NCBI GenBank assembly: GCA_038213135.1
Contig: JBBQTQ010000002.1
Location: 1-64,000, forward strand
DNA length: 64,000 nucleotides
Direction: 5' to 3'
Source: JBBQTQ01 sp038213135
GTDB lineage: Bacteria; Actinomycetota; Thermoleophilia; Gaiellales; Gaiellaceae
The notes beneath the pieces were generated by a model, which did no database searches, was not told the DNA's origin, and saw only the letters and a program-made list of their open reading frames with translations. Below are positions 22,021 through 30,510 of the stretch, in pieces (within the stretch, counting starts at the first letter, position 1; each line of letters opens with the position of its first letter). The translations under genes and the position numbers were made by a program.

Positions 22021-22650
22021 ATCGACCCGCGCGACACACCACTCGTAGGCTCCGACCCCGCGCACACCCCCAGCACGGGCCGGAACCTACGGCCCCTGTT
22101 CGCCGGCTACGACCGCGGCGTCTTCGGCGGCTTCACCGCCGACCCCGACCTGATCGCCGCCTGCAAGGCCGCCGGCGCGTTCCTCGCCCTGCGACCCGCC
22201 GGCTACCTCGAGGCGCCGCCGTTCGAAACGTTCGTCTGGTACGGCGACGGCGACACCGCCGTCACCGGCTACCCAGCGATCGTTCAGGCCGAGAAACCAG
22301 CGGACGTGCCGATCGGCGACGGCGGCTGGGCCGTCACCAACATGGGCGTCCCCCCGGACGCCTACATCGCCGCCGGCTACACACAGGGCACGTTCGTCGA
22401 GTGCTACATCGGCGAAGACCCCCAACATCAGAACCCCCGCGCGCAACTCTGGCAAGCCGACCACGACGGCTGGCCACACCCCCTCATCCCATGCTTCGGC
22501 GGCTACGACGGCGAGCCCCTGCTTCGTGACGTCCTGCCGCTGCTCGACGAGGTCGACGAGCCCCTGCGCGTCTACACCTTCGCGCTCTTCACCGGCCTCG
22601 ACCCCTTGCGACCCGAAGACGCCGACACCCTCAAAACCTGGGGCCGCTAG
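22021..22650 (+). CDS. Possible glycoside-hydrolase-like domain without a normal start (read-through or ATC start)
   Basis: The frame is the same as the preceding gene and begins right after its TAG. Protein-like sequence appears at once (LFAGYDRGVFGGFTADPDLIAACKAAGAFLALRPAGY ... YGDGDTAVTGYPAIVQAEKP ... GGWAVTNMGVPPDAYIAAGY ... FVECYIGEDP). The pattern recalls TIM-barrel hydrolases that act on cell-wall glycans, but no catalytic pair can be named. No ATG/GTG/TTG exists before codon 96. An ATC at 22021 has a gggaag six bases upstream; otherwise amber read-through would fuse it to the 140-aa membrane protein. Confidence 0.5.
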   Translation: MDPRDTPLVGSDPAHTPSTGRNLRPLFAGYDRGVFGGFTADPDLIAACKAAGAFLALRPAGYLEAPPFETFVWYGDGDTAVTGYPAIVQAEKPADVPIGDGGWAVTNMGVPPDAYIAAGYTQGTFVECYIGEDPQHQNPRAQLWQADHDGWPHPLIPCFGGYDGEPLLRDVLPLLDEVDEPLRVYTFALFTGLDPLRPEDADTLKTWGR

Positions 22651-22654
22651 AGCA

Positions 22655-23047
22655 CTACAGAAAGTGAAGCGGGGAGGGCGTCACGTCGCGCCACGCGCCC
22701 CCCGCGATGAACGAGCCGCAAAGCTTTGCGGCGTCGTAGGCGCCTGCACGGTCGTAGATCGAGAGCCACATTCGCGGGCCGTCCCGGACGGTGAGGCGAC
22801 AGATCAAGCGGGGTGGCCGGTAGGCCGCTGGAACCGGACGCCATCGCCAGTACCCGCCGCCGTGGCGCGTGAGCAGCGGCACGAGCCAGCCGGAGCAATT
22901 CTCGTCGACGTAGTTCGTCTCTCGGGTCGTCAGAACGAGCTGCACGGCCTCGGGACCGGAGGGCTCGTATACGACGCACGCGTGAACCGGTGTCCCGATC
23001 AGCACCGCGGCAAGGAGGGCGAGCACGCGCGCGACTCTAGTACGCAT
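22655..23047 (-). CDS. Secreted protein at the viral right end (possible lysogenic conversion gene)
   Basis: A 130-aa protein with a clear signal peptide (MRTRVARVLALLAAVLIGTP then VHA|CVVYEP). The Cys after VHA weakly resembles a lipobox. The mature part has three or four Cys (CVVYEP, ENCSGW, LICRLTV, AKLCGSF) and is beta-rich. It is the only clear minus-strand gene in the virus, convergent with the lysis genes and next to the right attachment site, the typical spot for a gene expressed from the integrated state. Confidence 0.65.
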   Translation of the reverse strand: MRTRVARVLALLAAVLIGTPVHACVVYEPSGPEAVQLVLTTRETNYVDENCSGWLVPLLTRHGGGYWRWRPVPAAYRPPRLICRLTVRDGPRMWLSIYDRAGAYDAAKLCGSFIAGGAWRDVTPSPLHFL

Positions 23048-23074
23048 CCGGTCGGGCGTCTACACTCACGCGCC

Positions 23075-23272
23075 GTGACAAGAGCAAGCCGCCGCCTGAA
23101 GCGGGGCACCTACGTACCCGTGTCACAAAGTGCTGCTCGGCGTCGCCGGGATAGACAACTTCGCCAACTTGACAAAACGTTGGTTATCGTGCGCTGCGAT
23201 TTTCGGAAAGACCGTCCTTGTTCAGCTATCGTTGCCGTCCCGCACGGGGTCTGGACTCGCGGGTTTCGATGA
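23075..23272 (+). CDS. Small basic open frame spanning the right attachment site (doubtful)
   Basis: A 65-codon frame from GTG 23075 ([20 protein letters not shown], then [19 protein letters not shown]). It crosses the 17-bp repeat, so its 3' half is chromosomal. A TACACT word lies 15 bp upstream. It could be a viral gene completed by the host sequence, or chance. Confidence 0.25.
   Translation: MTRASRRLKRGTYVPVSQSAARRRRDRQLRQLDKTLVIVRCDFRKDRPCSAIVAVPHGVWTRGFR
23167..23194 (-). other. dif-like Xer recombination site (attR)
   Basis: Read on the minus strand the 28 bp divide as XerC arm gcgcacgataa, centre ccaacg, and XerD arm ttttgtcaagt. This fits dif: 11+6+11 layout, XerC arm ending in ATAA, XerD arm like the actinobacterial TTATGTCAAGT. 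The XerD arm and centre (23167-23183) are shared with the viral left end; the XerC arm (23184-23194) is chromosomal, so integration rebuilt a complete dif at this end. ftsK lies 33 kb away in this window. Confidence 0.75.
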
Positions 23273-23304
23273 TGGATGATCACGGGCAACCAACGGGGGG
23301 TTCG

Positions 23305-24357
<1,053 letters not shown>

Positions 24358-24407
24358 CCGCGGGTGAACCCCTGGTTCCCCCGCGAGCCCCCTCCTTCAG
24401 GTTGCAG

Positions 24408-25061
24408 ATGGCGCTCCGGACGTCGGCGGAGCCGGCGTCTGAATTGTTGATCGGCCTGTCCTCACCTAGATGCGTTCAGGCCGCAGCGGGCAAAGCCCGC
24501 CGCGGCGGCGCATTGAGCGGACGCGCCGCGCTCGTTCTCGGCGTTTTCGCACTTCTCAGCTCCTCGGCCGCCGCCGCTCAGCCAGGGTCCGATCCCTGGG
24601 GTCCGCTCCGCCGGGCGCTGCAGTTGCCGCAGCTCGCGCCCGGCGCCACTTGCCCGGTATCAACGCCGCACCGGCTCGACCAGGGACTCCCCATGGGGGT
24701 CGGTCGCGGCCCGGTCTATCCGCTGCCCTCCCTGTTCTCGCCCGACGATACCCACGGCGGCTGGCTGGCCTCGAAGACGATCTGGGCCTGGCCGCCGGGG
24801 CTCGTGAGCCGGCGTGTCCGCGTGCTCGTGCGCGGGCGGCGTCTGGACGCGTCCGGGCCGATGCGCTTTCAGCTCGGCCCGCAATGGGATACCGCCCCGG
24901 TCACGCAGGAGCTGCACATCGATACGACCCAGAGAGTTGGATCGTTCACGGATAGCAGGTGGGGCACGACGGTGACGTTGCTGCTCGTGCAGGCGCCGGG
25001 TTGCTACGGCCTCCAGCTCGACTCGGCGCGCGGCACGAGCACGATCGTCGTCGAAGCCTAG
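24408..25061 (+). CDS. Secreted hypothetical protein
   Basis: A 217-aa protein. A long basic n-region ends in a signal-type helix ([20 protein letters not shown], about residues 39-58), so a shorter start may be used. The mature part is beta-rich with two Cys (GATCPVS, APGCYGL) that could form a disulphide. No family recognised. Convergent with the next sigma gene, overlapping it by 4 bp. Confidence 0.65.
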   Translation: MALRTSAEPASELLIGLSSPRCVQAAAGKARRGGALSGRAALVLGVFALLSSSAAAAQPGSDPWGPLRRALQLPQLAPGATCPVSTPHRLDQGLPMGVGRGPVYPLPSLFSPDDTHGGWLASKTIWAWPPGLVSRRVRVLVRGRRLDASGPMRFQLGPQWDTAPVTQELHIDTTQRVGSFTDSRWGTTVTLLLVQAPGCYGLQLDSARGTSTIVVEA

Positions 25062-26047
25062 GCCTGGAGATACAGGTACAGCTCGGGCGCGACCTTGCGC
25101 AGTTCCTTCAGCGCCCGTGATTCCAGCTGGCGCACGCGCTCTCGCGTGATGCCGAGATCCTTGCCGACTTCCTCGAGCGTGAGCGGCGTGGCGCCGCCGA
25201 GGCCGAAGCGGCTCGTCAGCACCTGCCGCAACCGGGGCTTGAGCTGACCGAGGGCCACAGCGAGCTCCCGGGAGCGGAGCCGAGATGAGGTCATCTCCTC
25301 CGGCAGGTCGGCGTTGACGTCCTCGATCATGTCGGAGTAGACGCTCTCGCCGTCGCCGACCGGGGTCTCGAGCGAGATCGGGTCCTCGACCAGCGCGAGC
25401 AGGTCTCTGACCTTGGCCTCCGTGAGGCCGCTCTCCTCGGCGAGCTCGACGAGGTTGGGCTCGCGGTTCAGCTTCTGGGTGACGTTGCGGCGGGCGCGCA
25501 TCACACGGCGCACCTGCTCGGCCACGTGGACGGGCAGGCGGATCGTGCGGCCCTGGTCGGCTAGCGCCCGGGTCACGGACTGCCTGATCCACCAGGTCGC
25601 GTAGGTCGAAAGCTTGTAGCCCATCCGGTAGTCGAACTTCTCGACCGCGCGGATCAGGCCGAGATTGCCTTCCTGGATCAGGTCGAGGAGCGGCACGCCG
25701 GCCTTCGAGTAGTTGCGGGTGATCGACATGACGAGCCTGAGGTTCGCCTCGACGAGACGGCGCTTGGCGTCCTCGTCGCCCTCGTCCTTGCGGCGGGCGA
25801 GCTCGCGCTCCTCTGCCGGTGTCAGGAGGCGGCCGTCGCCGAGTCCGCGAACATAGAGCTTGAGCGGGTCGGAGACCTGCGGAGAGGAGGGCTCTTCGAC
25901 TTCGTCCTCGTCCTCCTCGACGACGACCTCTGCCGGGTCGTCGAGCTCGGCCTCGTCCTCGACCTGCGGCAGGAGCTCGAGGTGCGGCTCGGCGACCGGG
26001 AGGAGGTCGACCGCAGGGGTGAGGTCTGGCAGGGGCCGTTGCTCCAT
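25058..26047 (-). CDS. RNA polymerase sigma-70 factor (SigA-type)
   Basis: A 329-aa sigma factor. A very acidic N-terminus ([20 protein letters not shown]) leads into region 1.2 ([30 protein letters not shown]), 2 ([74 protein letters not shown]), 3, and 4 ([30 protein letters not shown]). The region 2.4 string and complete layout fit a primary or primary-like sigma. It lies back to back with the amidotransferase gene over a 93-bp promoter region. Confidence 0.85.
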   Translation of the reverse strand: MEQRPLPDLTPAVDLLPVAEPHLELLPQVEDEAELDDPAEVVVEEDEDEVEEPSSPQVSDPLKLYVRGLGDGRLLTPAEERELARRKDEGDEDAKRRLVEANLRLVMSITRNYSKAGVPLLDLIQEGNLGLIRAVEKFDYRMGYKLSTYATWWIRQSVTRALADQGRTIRLPVHVAEQVRRVMRARRNVTQKLNREPNLVELAEESGLTEAKVRDLLALVEDPISLETPVGDGESVYSDMIEDVNADLPEEMTSSRLRSRELAVALGQLKPRLRQVLTSRFGLGGATPLTLEEVGKDLGITRERVRQLESRALKELRKVAPELYLYLQA

Positions 26048-26140
26048 TGCTTTCCACCTATCGGCAGCAGCTTCGGGCGCTCCCCTAGCTCGTTCGAGTG
26101 ATGCGGCGGATGTCGGGTGGCTCCGCTACCTTCTCTTGAC

Positions 26141-26929
26141 ATGTGCGGAATCGCCGGCTACAGCCTCGCCAGCGCGAGCGACGTCGACCGGACGCTCGCC
26201 GCACAGGCGCTGCTGGCGGCGATCGCCGAGCGCGGCGCGGACGCAGTCGGGTACGCACACAGGGCTCCTGACGGCCCGCTGGTCGTTCACAAGCAGCGCT
26301 CAGGCGCGAGCCAGCTGCTGGAGCAGATCGCGCTGCCGCCTGACGCGACCGAGGCGCTGCTCCACGTCCGCGACTACACGAAAGGGCATCCGCGGATCGA
26401 CGCCAACAACCATCCTGTCCGCCACGGCGCCGTGGTTGGGATCCACAACGGGATCATCTTCAACGACGACGCGATCATGGCCGAGCACGGCTTCGAGCGG
26501 GCGCAGCCGCGGATGACCGTCGACTCGGAGGCGATCTTCGCCCTCGCCGAGGCCTTCGAGGCTGATCCGCACGCGTTCGAGCAGTGCCACGGCTCGATGG
26601 CGGTCGCGTGGCTCGACGAGCGGCGCCCCGGGATCGTGTTCCTCGCGCGCGGCGCAGGCCGGCCGCTCTGGATCGGCACGGCACGCGGCGAGGCGTACTT
26701 CGCCTCCACCCGCGAGGCACTCGAGATCGTCGAGCGCTACGCCCGCAGGCGTCTGCGCAAGCGGGAACTCCCGGAGGGCACGATGGTCGCGCTCGAGCAG
26801 GGGCGCGAGATCGCCCGGCGCCAGTTCACGCCCGACCGCTCGTTCTACGAGGAGCCGCTGCCCGCCGTGCGCGCGCCGCACGAGGGCCAGGCATCGCTCA
26901 AGCTCCTGGCTCGGCTCGCGACGATCTGA
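26141..26929 (+). CDS. Class II glutamine amidotransferase-like protein
   Basis: A 262-aa Ntn-hydrolase. It starts MCGIAGYS, with the catalytic Cys2 exposed after Met removal, and has HVRDYTKGHPRIDANNHPV and GIHNGIIFNDDAI, matching the GlmS/PurF N-terminal domain. No synthase or transferase domain follows, so the acceptor reaction is unknown. ATG directly before CGI sets the start. Its end overlaps the convergent gene by 32 bp. Confidence 0.8.
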   Translation: MCGIAGYSLASASDVDRTLAAQALLAAIAERGADAVGYAHRAPDGPLVVHKQRSGASQLLEQIALPPDATEALLHVRDYTKGHPRIDANNHPVRHGAVVGIHNGIIFNDDAIMAEHGFERAQPRMTVDSEAIFALAEAFEADPHAFEQCHGSMAVAWLDERRPGIVFLARGAGRPLWIGTARGEAYFASTREALEIVERYARRRLRKRELPEGTMVALEQGREIARRQFTPDRSFYEEPLPAVRAPHEGQASLKLLARLATI

Positions 26930-27608
26930 CGAGCCGGCCGTCGGCGGCCACCTCGCCGCCGGACTCCTGGATTCGCTCCCGGATCAGGAACTGGAAGGTC
27001 GACCAGGCGCCGCGGCGGGCGTCGAACATCCGGTAGATCTGCCATTCGGTCATCAGCTTCTCGTCGGCTTGACGGGCCTCGCGCCAGTCGGCGAACCGCG
27101 GTAGGCGCCCGAAGCGCTCGGTGAGCCCTATCCCCTGCTCGATCGCGCGCTCCAGTCGCTCCTCCCCCACCGGCACGTCGAACCCCGCTTCGCGGAGCGC
27201 ATTCGTCAGCGAGCCGAAGGTGTGCCAGTAGAGCGACTTCGACGGCATCGCCCCTCGCAGCTCGTCGAGGTCTTTCGCAGTCGGCGTTCGGCCGAGCCTC
27301 TCCCCCAGCTCGCGCAGCTGTCCCAGGAGCTCCTCTTTGGTGGCAAACCGGCGCGGGACGAGGCCCGCGAGGCGTTTCGCGCGGTTCCAGCTCCCGAAGT
27401 GCTCGATCACCGTCTGCGGATGCACGGTTGTTCCTGCATCCGCGCCGAACTCGCGCATCGTCGGCGAGCGGCCGAGCCTCTCGGCGCAGGCCCGCAGCTC
27501 GGCCAGGATTTGCTCGTCCGTGTAGCGCTTGCGAATCCCGGACTGGAACTCGGCGAGCGCCTTGGGGTCGATCTGCGTGATCGCCCTGAATGACCGCTTG
27601 CGGGCCAC
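26898..27608 (-). CDS. Protein with repeats of the homing-endonuclease-associated type
   Basis: A 236-aa basic protein with at least three copies of a helix-turn-helix-like repeat: 'eqILaeLracaErLGRSPTmreF ... ViehFGSWNrAkrlAGL', 'eeLLgqLreLGerLGRTPTakDl ... HTFGSLTNALREAGF', and a shorter one (GIGLTERFGRLPRFADW). This repeat is found beside or inside HNH/homing endonucleases and binds DNA; no nuclease motif is visible here. Possibly a stand-alone regulator. Convergent with the amidotransferase gene. Confidence 0.65.
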   Translation of the reverse strand: MARKRSFRAITQIDPKALAEFQSGIRKRYTDEQILAELRACAERLGRSPTMREFGADAGTTVHPQTVIEHFGSWNRAKRLAGLVPRRFATKEELLGQLRELGERLGRTPTAKDLDELRGAMPSKSLYWHTFGSLTNALREAGFDVPVGEERLERAIEQGIGLTERFGRLPRFADWREARQADEKLMTEWQIYRMFDARRGAWSTFQFLIRERIQESGGEVAADGRLVRSSRAEPGA

Positions 27609-27698
27609 TGCACCAACAACAATAGAGCATTTTCACCGCGGTGCAACTCCCGACTAGAGCATTTGCGCCTGACTGCAACTTCCTCCACCCAGGATGGG

Positions 27699-27741
27699 GT
27701 GTGAGGGACAGGCCTAAAGACCAGGCCTGTCCCTCGGTCTC
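27699..27741 (+). repeat. REP-like palindrome, copy 4
   Basis: GTGTGAGGGACAGGCCT, loop AAAGACC, AGGCCTGTCCCTCGGTCTC. Lies in a 150-bp gap between two minus-strand genes, just after the end of the GGDEF/HD-GYP gene's 3' end side. Same orientation as copies 3 and 5. Confidence 0.85.
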
Positions 27742-27756
27742 ACGGTTACCAGGGCG

Positions 27757-30510
27757 TTAGCTGGCGACGAGAAGCTCGAGGCCGGCGGCCTCGACTTCCT
27801 CGTCGGGCAAGATTCGCTCGAGCGCGGCCACGCAGCGCGGGCAGAACTGCGACCCGGTCGCGTCGCGGAGCTCTGCGAGCGCGTCGGCGGCCGTCAGGGC
27901 CGGCCGGTAGGTGCGGGTCGTGAGCATCGAGTCGAGCGCGTCGGCGACGTGGATGATCCGGGCGCCGAGCGGGATCTCGTCGCCGCGCAGGTGATCGGGG
28001 TAGCCGGTGCCGTCGAAGCGCTCGTGATGGTGGCGGATCGAAGGCACCGCGTCCTCGAGGAAGCCGAGGCGGTCGATGATTCGCGCGCCCTCGTCGGAGT
28101 GGCGCTTCATCAGGCCCCACTCGGCGGCGTCGAGCCGGGCGGGCTTCAGCAGGATCGAGTCCGGGATGGCGAGCTTGCCGATGTCGTGGAACAGCGCTGC
28201 GTGCCCGAGCAGGTCGAGCTCGGGCTGCGAGAGGCCGATCTCCTGGCCGATCGCCAGCGCGAGCCTTTGGACGCGCCGCGAGTGGCCTGCCGTGTAGGAG
28301 TCACGCGCGTCGACGGTCGCCGAGAGGCTCTCCATCGCGGCGGTCGAGCGCTCGCGGAGCAGGCGGTTCGCCTTCTCGAGCGAGACGTTCTGGCTGTGGA
28401 TCGTCTCGGCGGCCTCACGGAGCTTCAGGGCGCTGCGCTGGGTGTGCTGGAGGTATGCAGCCTGGGTCTTGCGCATCAGCAGCAGCGGCACGACAGCGAC
28501 TGCGAGGGCGTACAGGCCGGCAGCGTGGTAGGCGATCGCCATCACGCCGGCGACGACGCCGTAGCCGATGTAGTGTGGGAGCAGCCAGCGGAAGCGCTCG
28601 TGCCAGACCGCGAGCCAGCGCTCACGGCCCTCCAGGGCGACGGCGAAGCTGAGGAGCGCCATGTTCGTGAGGTAGTAGATCGCGCCCGCGCCGACGGCCA
28701 TCAGGAGCGTGAAGACCTCGCTGTAGCGGTTCAGGCCGGCGGAGAACATACCCGCCGCTGCCAGGGAGGAGAGCGAGAGAGCGCCGACGTTGAAGGCGAC
28801 GTGATGGAGAGGCGAGCGCTTGGCGCTCCAGTCGACGACGGCCATGGCGAGCGCGATCGGCAGCGCGGCCCGCGGCCCGAAGAGCGCGGCCCCGGCAAGC
28901 GCGCCCACCGCCCCCGCAGAGATCGTCGCCTGGTCGACCTCGAGCGCAAGGGCCTGGCCGATGCCGACGATGCCTGTGAGCGTCAGGAGCCCGAACAGGT
29001 CGCGAGACGAGCCGAAGACGAGGCCCGCAGCCCCCGCGGCAATACCGAGGACGCTTACGAAGCCGACGAGGACACCGACGCGAAGAGGGATCGAGCCGAA
29101 CCAGGGCCCCTGGGCCGCAGGACGGGCCGACTGGCGGCGCTCCTGAGCGATCGGTGCGACAACCGGCTCGGGCTGGGCGATGCGACCGGTCGGTGTCGCG
29201 TAGACGGTCGGTGTGGAGAGATCCTCGGCAGGCAGCGAGACGAGGCGCGGCGCGCGAGTCGTCCGCATCAGCAGCGGCTCCTCGCTCGCGGGCAGCACGC
29301 GGTTGCGGCCCTGCAGCTTGGCGCGGTAGACGGCGAGATCCGCGTGATGGACGAGCTCGTTGGCATCGACGCCGTCGTTCGGGAACGACGCGACCCCCAT
29401 CGAGATCGTCACGTTGACCGGCTCGCTGGCCGTGTCCAGGTCGATCGGGCAGCTCGCGACCGCGCGGCGGATCCGCTCGGCGATCTCGAGTGCCTGGTCG
29501 CGCGGAGTCTCCGGCAGGAGGATCGCGAACTCCTCGCCACCGAACCGCGCCGGAACGTCGTAGTGGCGGAGCTGGTCCTTGAAGACCTGTGCGATCGAGG
29601 CGAGCACGGCGTCACCGGCGAGGTGGCCGTAGGTGTTGTTGATCTCGCGGAGCAGATCGAGGTCGGCCATGATCAGCGACGCCGGCCGCTCGAACCGCGC
29701 GGCGCGCGAGAGCTCGTCCTGGAGCACGTTCGCGAAGTGGCGAGCGTTGAAGAGGCCGGTCTTCGAGTCGACGCGAGCCTGCTCCTCGAGCCGGGGCACG
29801 TGCAGCGAGCGGTGGATCAGGAGCAGCGGCGCGAGCGCAAACGGGACGAGCCAGGGGTTCAGGTGCCAGGCGCTCGCGAGGCCGACGCCGAGTGCGGCGA
29901 GCACGAGCTCCGTGCCGAGCTGCGCGGGTGCGAAGAGGCCGGTCTCCTTCGGGCGGTGACCGCGACCCAGGTAGAGCATCACCGCGAGCACGACGTGGTT
30001 CATCAGCACGAGGACGAAGCAGGCCGCGAGACCGGCGAGCGCGAAACGGGCCTCGTGGTGGGTGAAGCCCTGCGGGCCGATGATCAGGTGCGCGACACCC
30101 CAGGCTGCAAGGGCGTTCAGCGTGTAGTTGCAGATGTTGAAGGTCTGCAGGTACCAGGCGTAGCGCTGCTTGAGCCACTCGGGGATGTGCAGCACGACCG
30201 CGGTCAGCGCGACGAGCTCCGGCGGGAGCAGGATCGCGGCGGCCACGAGGAAGACGATCGAGGTGTGGTAGCTCTGGTCGCGGATCGTCTTGACCTCGAA
30301 GAGCTGGGCGACGCTTGCCATGCCGGCGAGTACCAGGAAGGTCGTCCAGCCGTGCGTGCGGAGGTTGAGGTGCGAGATCGGGCCGGCGGAGGCCGCGATC
30401 GTGGCGAGCGCGATGACCCCGAAATAGACCATCGCGGACGACGAGAGACCGCTGGTTTGCGGACGGGGCCGGGCGGTTCCCGCCCGGAGCTCGGTCGGGA
30501 TCGCGCTCAT
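27757..30510 (-). CDS. Membrane GGDEF and HD-GYP protein, c-di-GMP turnover
   Basis: A 917-aa protein. An N-terminal membrane module (residues about 28-235, some seven helices) is followed by a GGDEF domain with intact GGEEF at 324-328 and an inhibitory I-site RxxD (RHYD, 315-318) five residues before it. A linker, a second membrane module (about residues 470-690) and a coiled coil lead to an HD-GYP domain with HDIGK and HHERFDGTGYP. Both synthesis and breakdown of c-di-GMP look possible. A CPRC pair lies near the C-terminus. The gene directly abuts the upstream subtilase gene, so co-transcription is likely. It may feed the RsiG-like switch at the left of the window. Confidence 0.9.
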   Translation of the reverse strand: MSAIPTELRAGTARPRPQTSGLSSSAMVYFGVIALATIAASAGPISHLNLRTHGWTTFLVLAGMASVAQLFEVKTIRDQSYHTSIVFLVAAAILLPPELVALTAVVLHIPEWLKQRYAWYLQTFNICNYTLNALAAWGVAHLIIGPQGFTHHEARFALAGLAACFVLVLMNHVVLAVMLYLGRGHRPKETGLFAPAQLGTELVLAALGVGLASAWHLNPWLVPFALAPLLLIHRSLHVPRLEEQARVDSKTGLFNARHFANVLQDELSRAARFERPASLIMADLDLLREINNTYGHLAGDAVLASIAQVFKDQLRHYDVPARFGGEEFAILLPETPRDQALEIAERIRRAVASCPIDLDTASEPVNVTISMGVASFPNDGVDANELVHHADLAVYRAKLQGRNRVLPASEEPLLMRTTRAPRLVSLPAEDLSTPTVYATPTGRIAQPEPVVAPIAQERRQSARPAAQGPWFGSIPLRVGVLVGFVSVLGIAAGAAGLVFGSSRDLFGLLTLTGIVGIGQALALEVDQATISAGAVGALAGAALFGPRAALPIALAMAVVDWSAKRSPLHHVAFNVGALSLSSLAAAGMFSAGLNRYSEVFTLLMAVGAGAIYYLTNMALLSFAVALEGRERWLAVWHERFRWLLPHYIGYGVVAGVMAIAYHAAGLYALAVAVVPLLLMRKTQAAYLQHTQRSALKLREAAETIHSQNVSLEKANRLLRERSTAAMESLSATVDARDSYTAGHSRRVQRLALAIGQEIGLSQPELDLLGHAALFHDIGKLAIPDSILLKPARLDAAEWGLMKRHSDEGARIIDRLGFLEDAVPSIRHHHERFDGTGYPDHLRGDEIPLGARIIHVADALDSMLTTRTYRPALTAADALAELRDATGSQFCPRCVAALERILPDEEVEAAGLELLVAS

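Larger units (their letters stand above)
6208..23183. mobile_element. Integrated tailless (double-jelly-roll type) virus, about 17 kb
   Basis: Bounded by the exact 17-bp direct repeat at 6208-6224 and 23167-23183. Inside, about 35 short genes run almost all on the plus strand with 1-4 bp overlaps. Recognisable modules are an HUH replication initiator, packaging ATPase, candidate double-jelly-roll capsid protein, many mini membrane proteins, virion lysin, spike, collar-domain protein and CHAP endolysin. No integrase, large terminase, portal or tail gene was found. The gene set fits PRD1/PM2-like membrane-containing viruses; the dif-like border explains the missing integrase. Confidence 0.8.

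Noticed and set aside
6208..23183. Tailed prophage
   Set aside because: A collar domain and CHAP endolysin suggested it, but no large terminase, portal, tape measure or tail sheath is present, and the ATPase is the short A32/P9 type.
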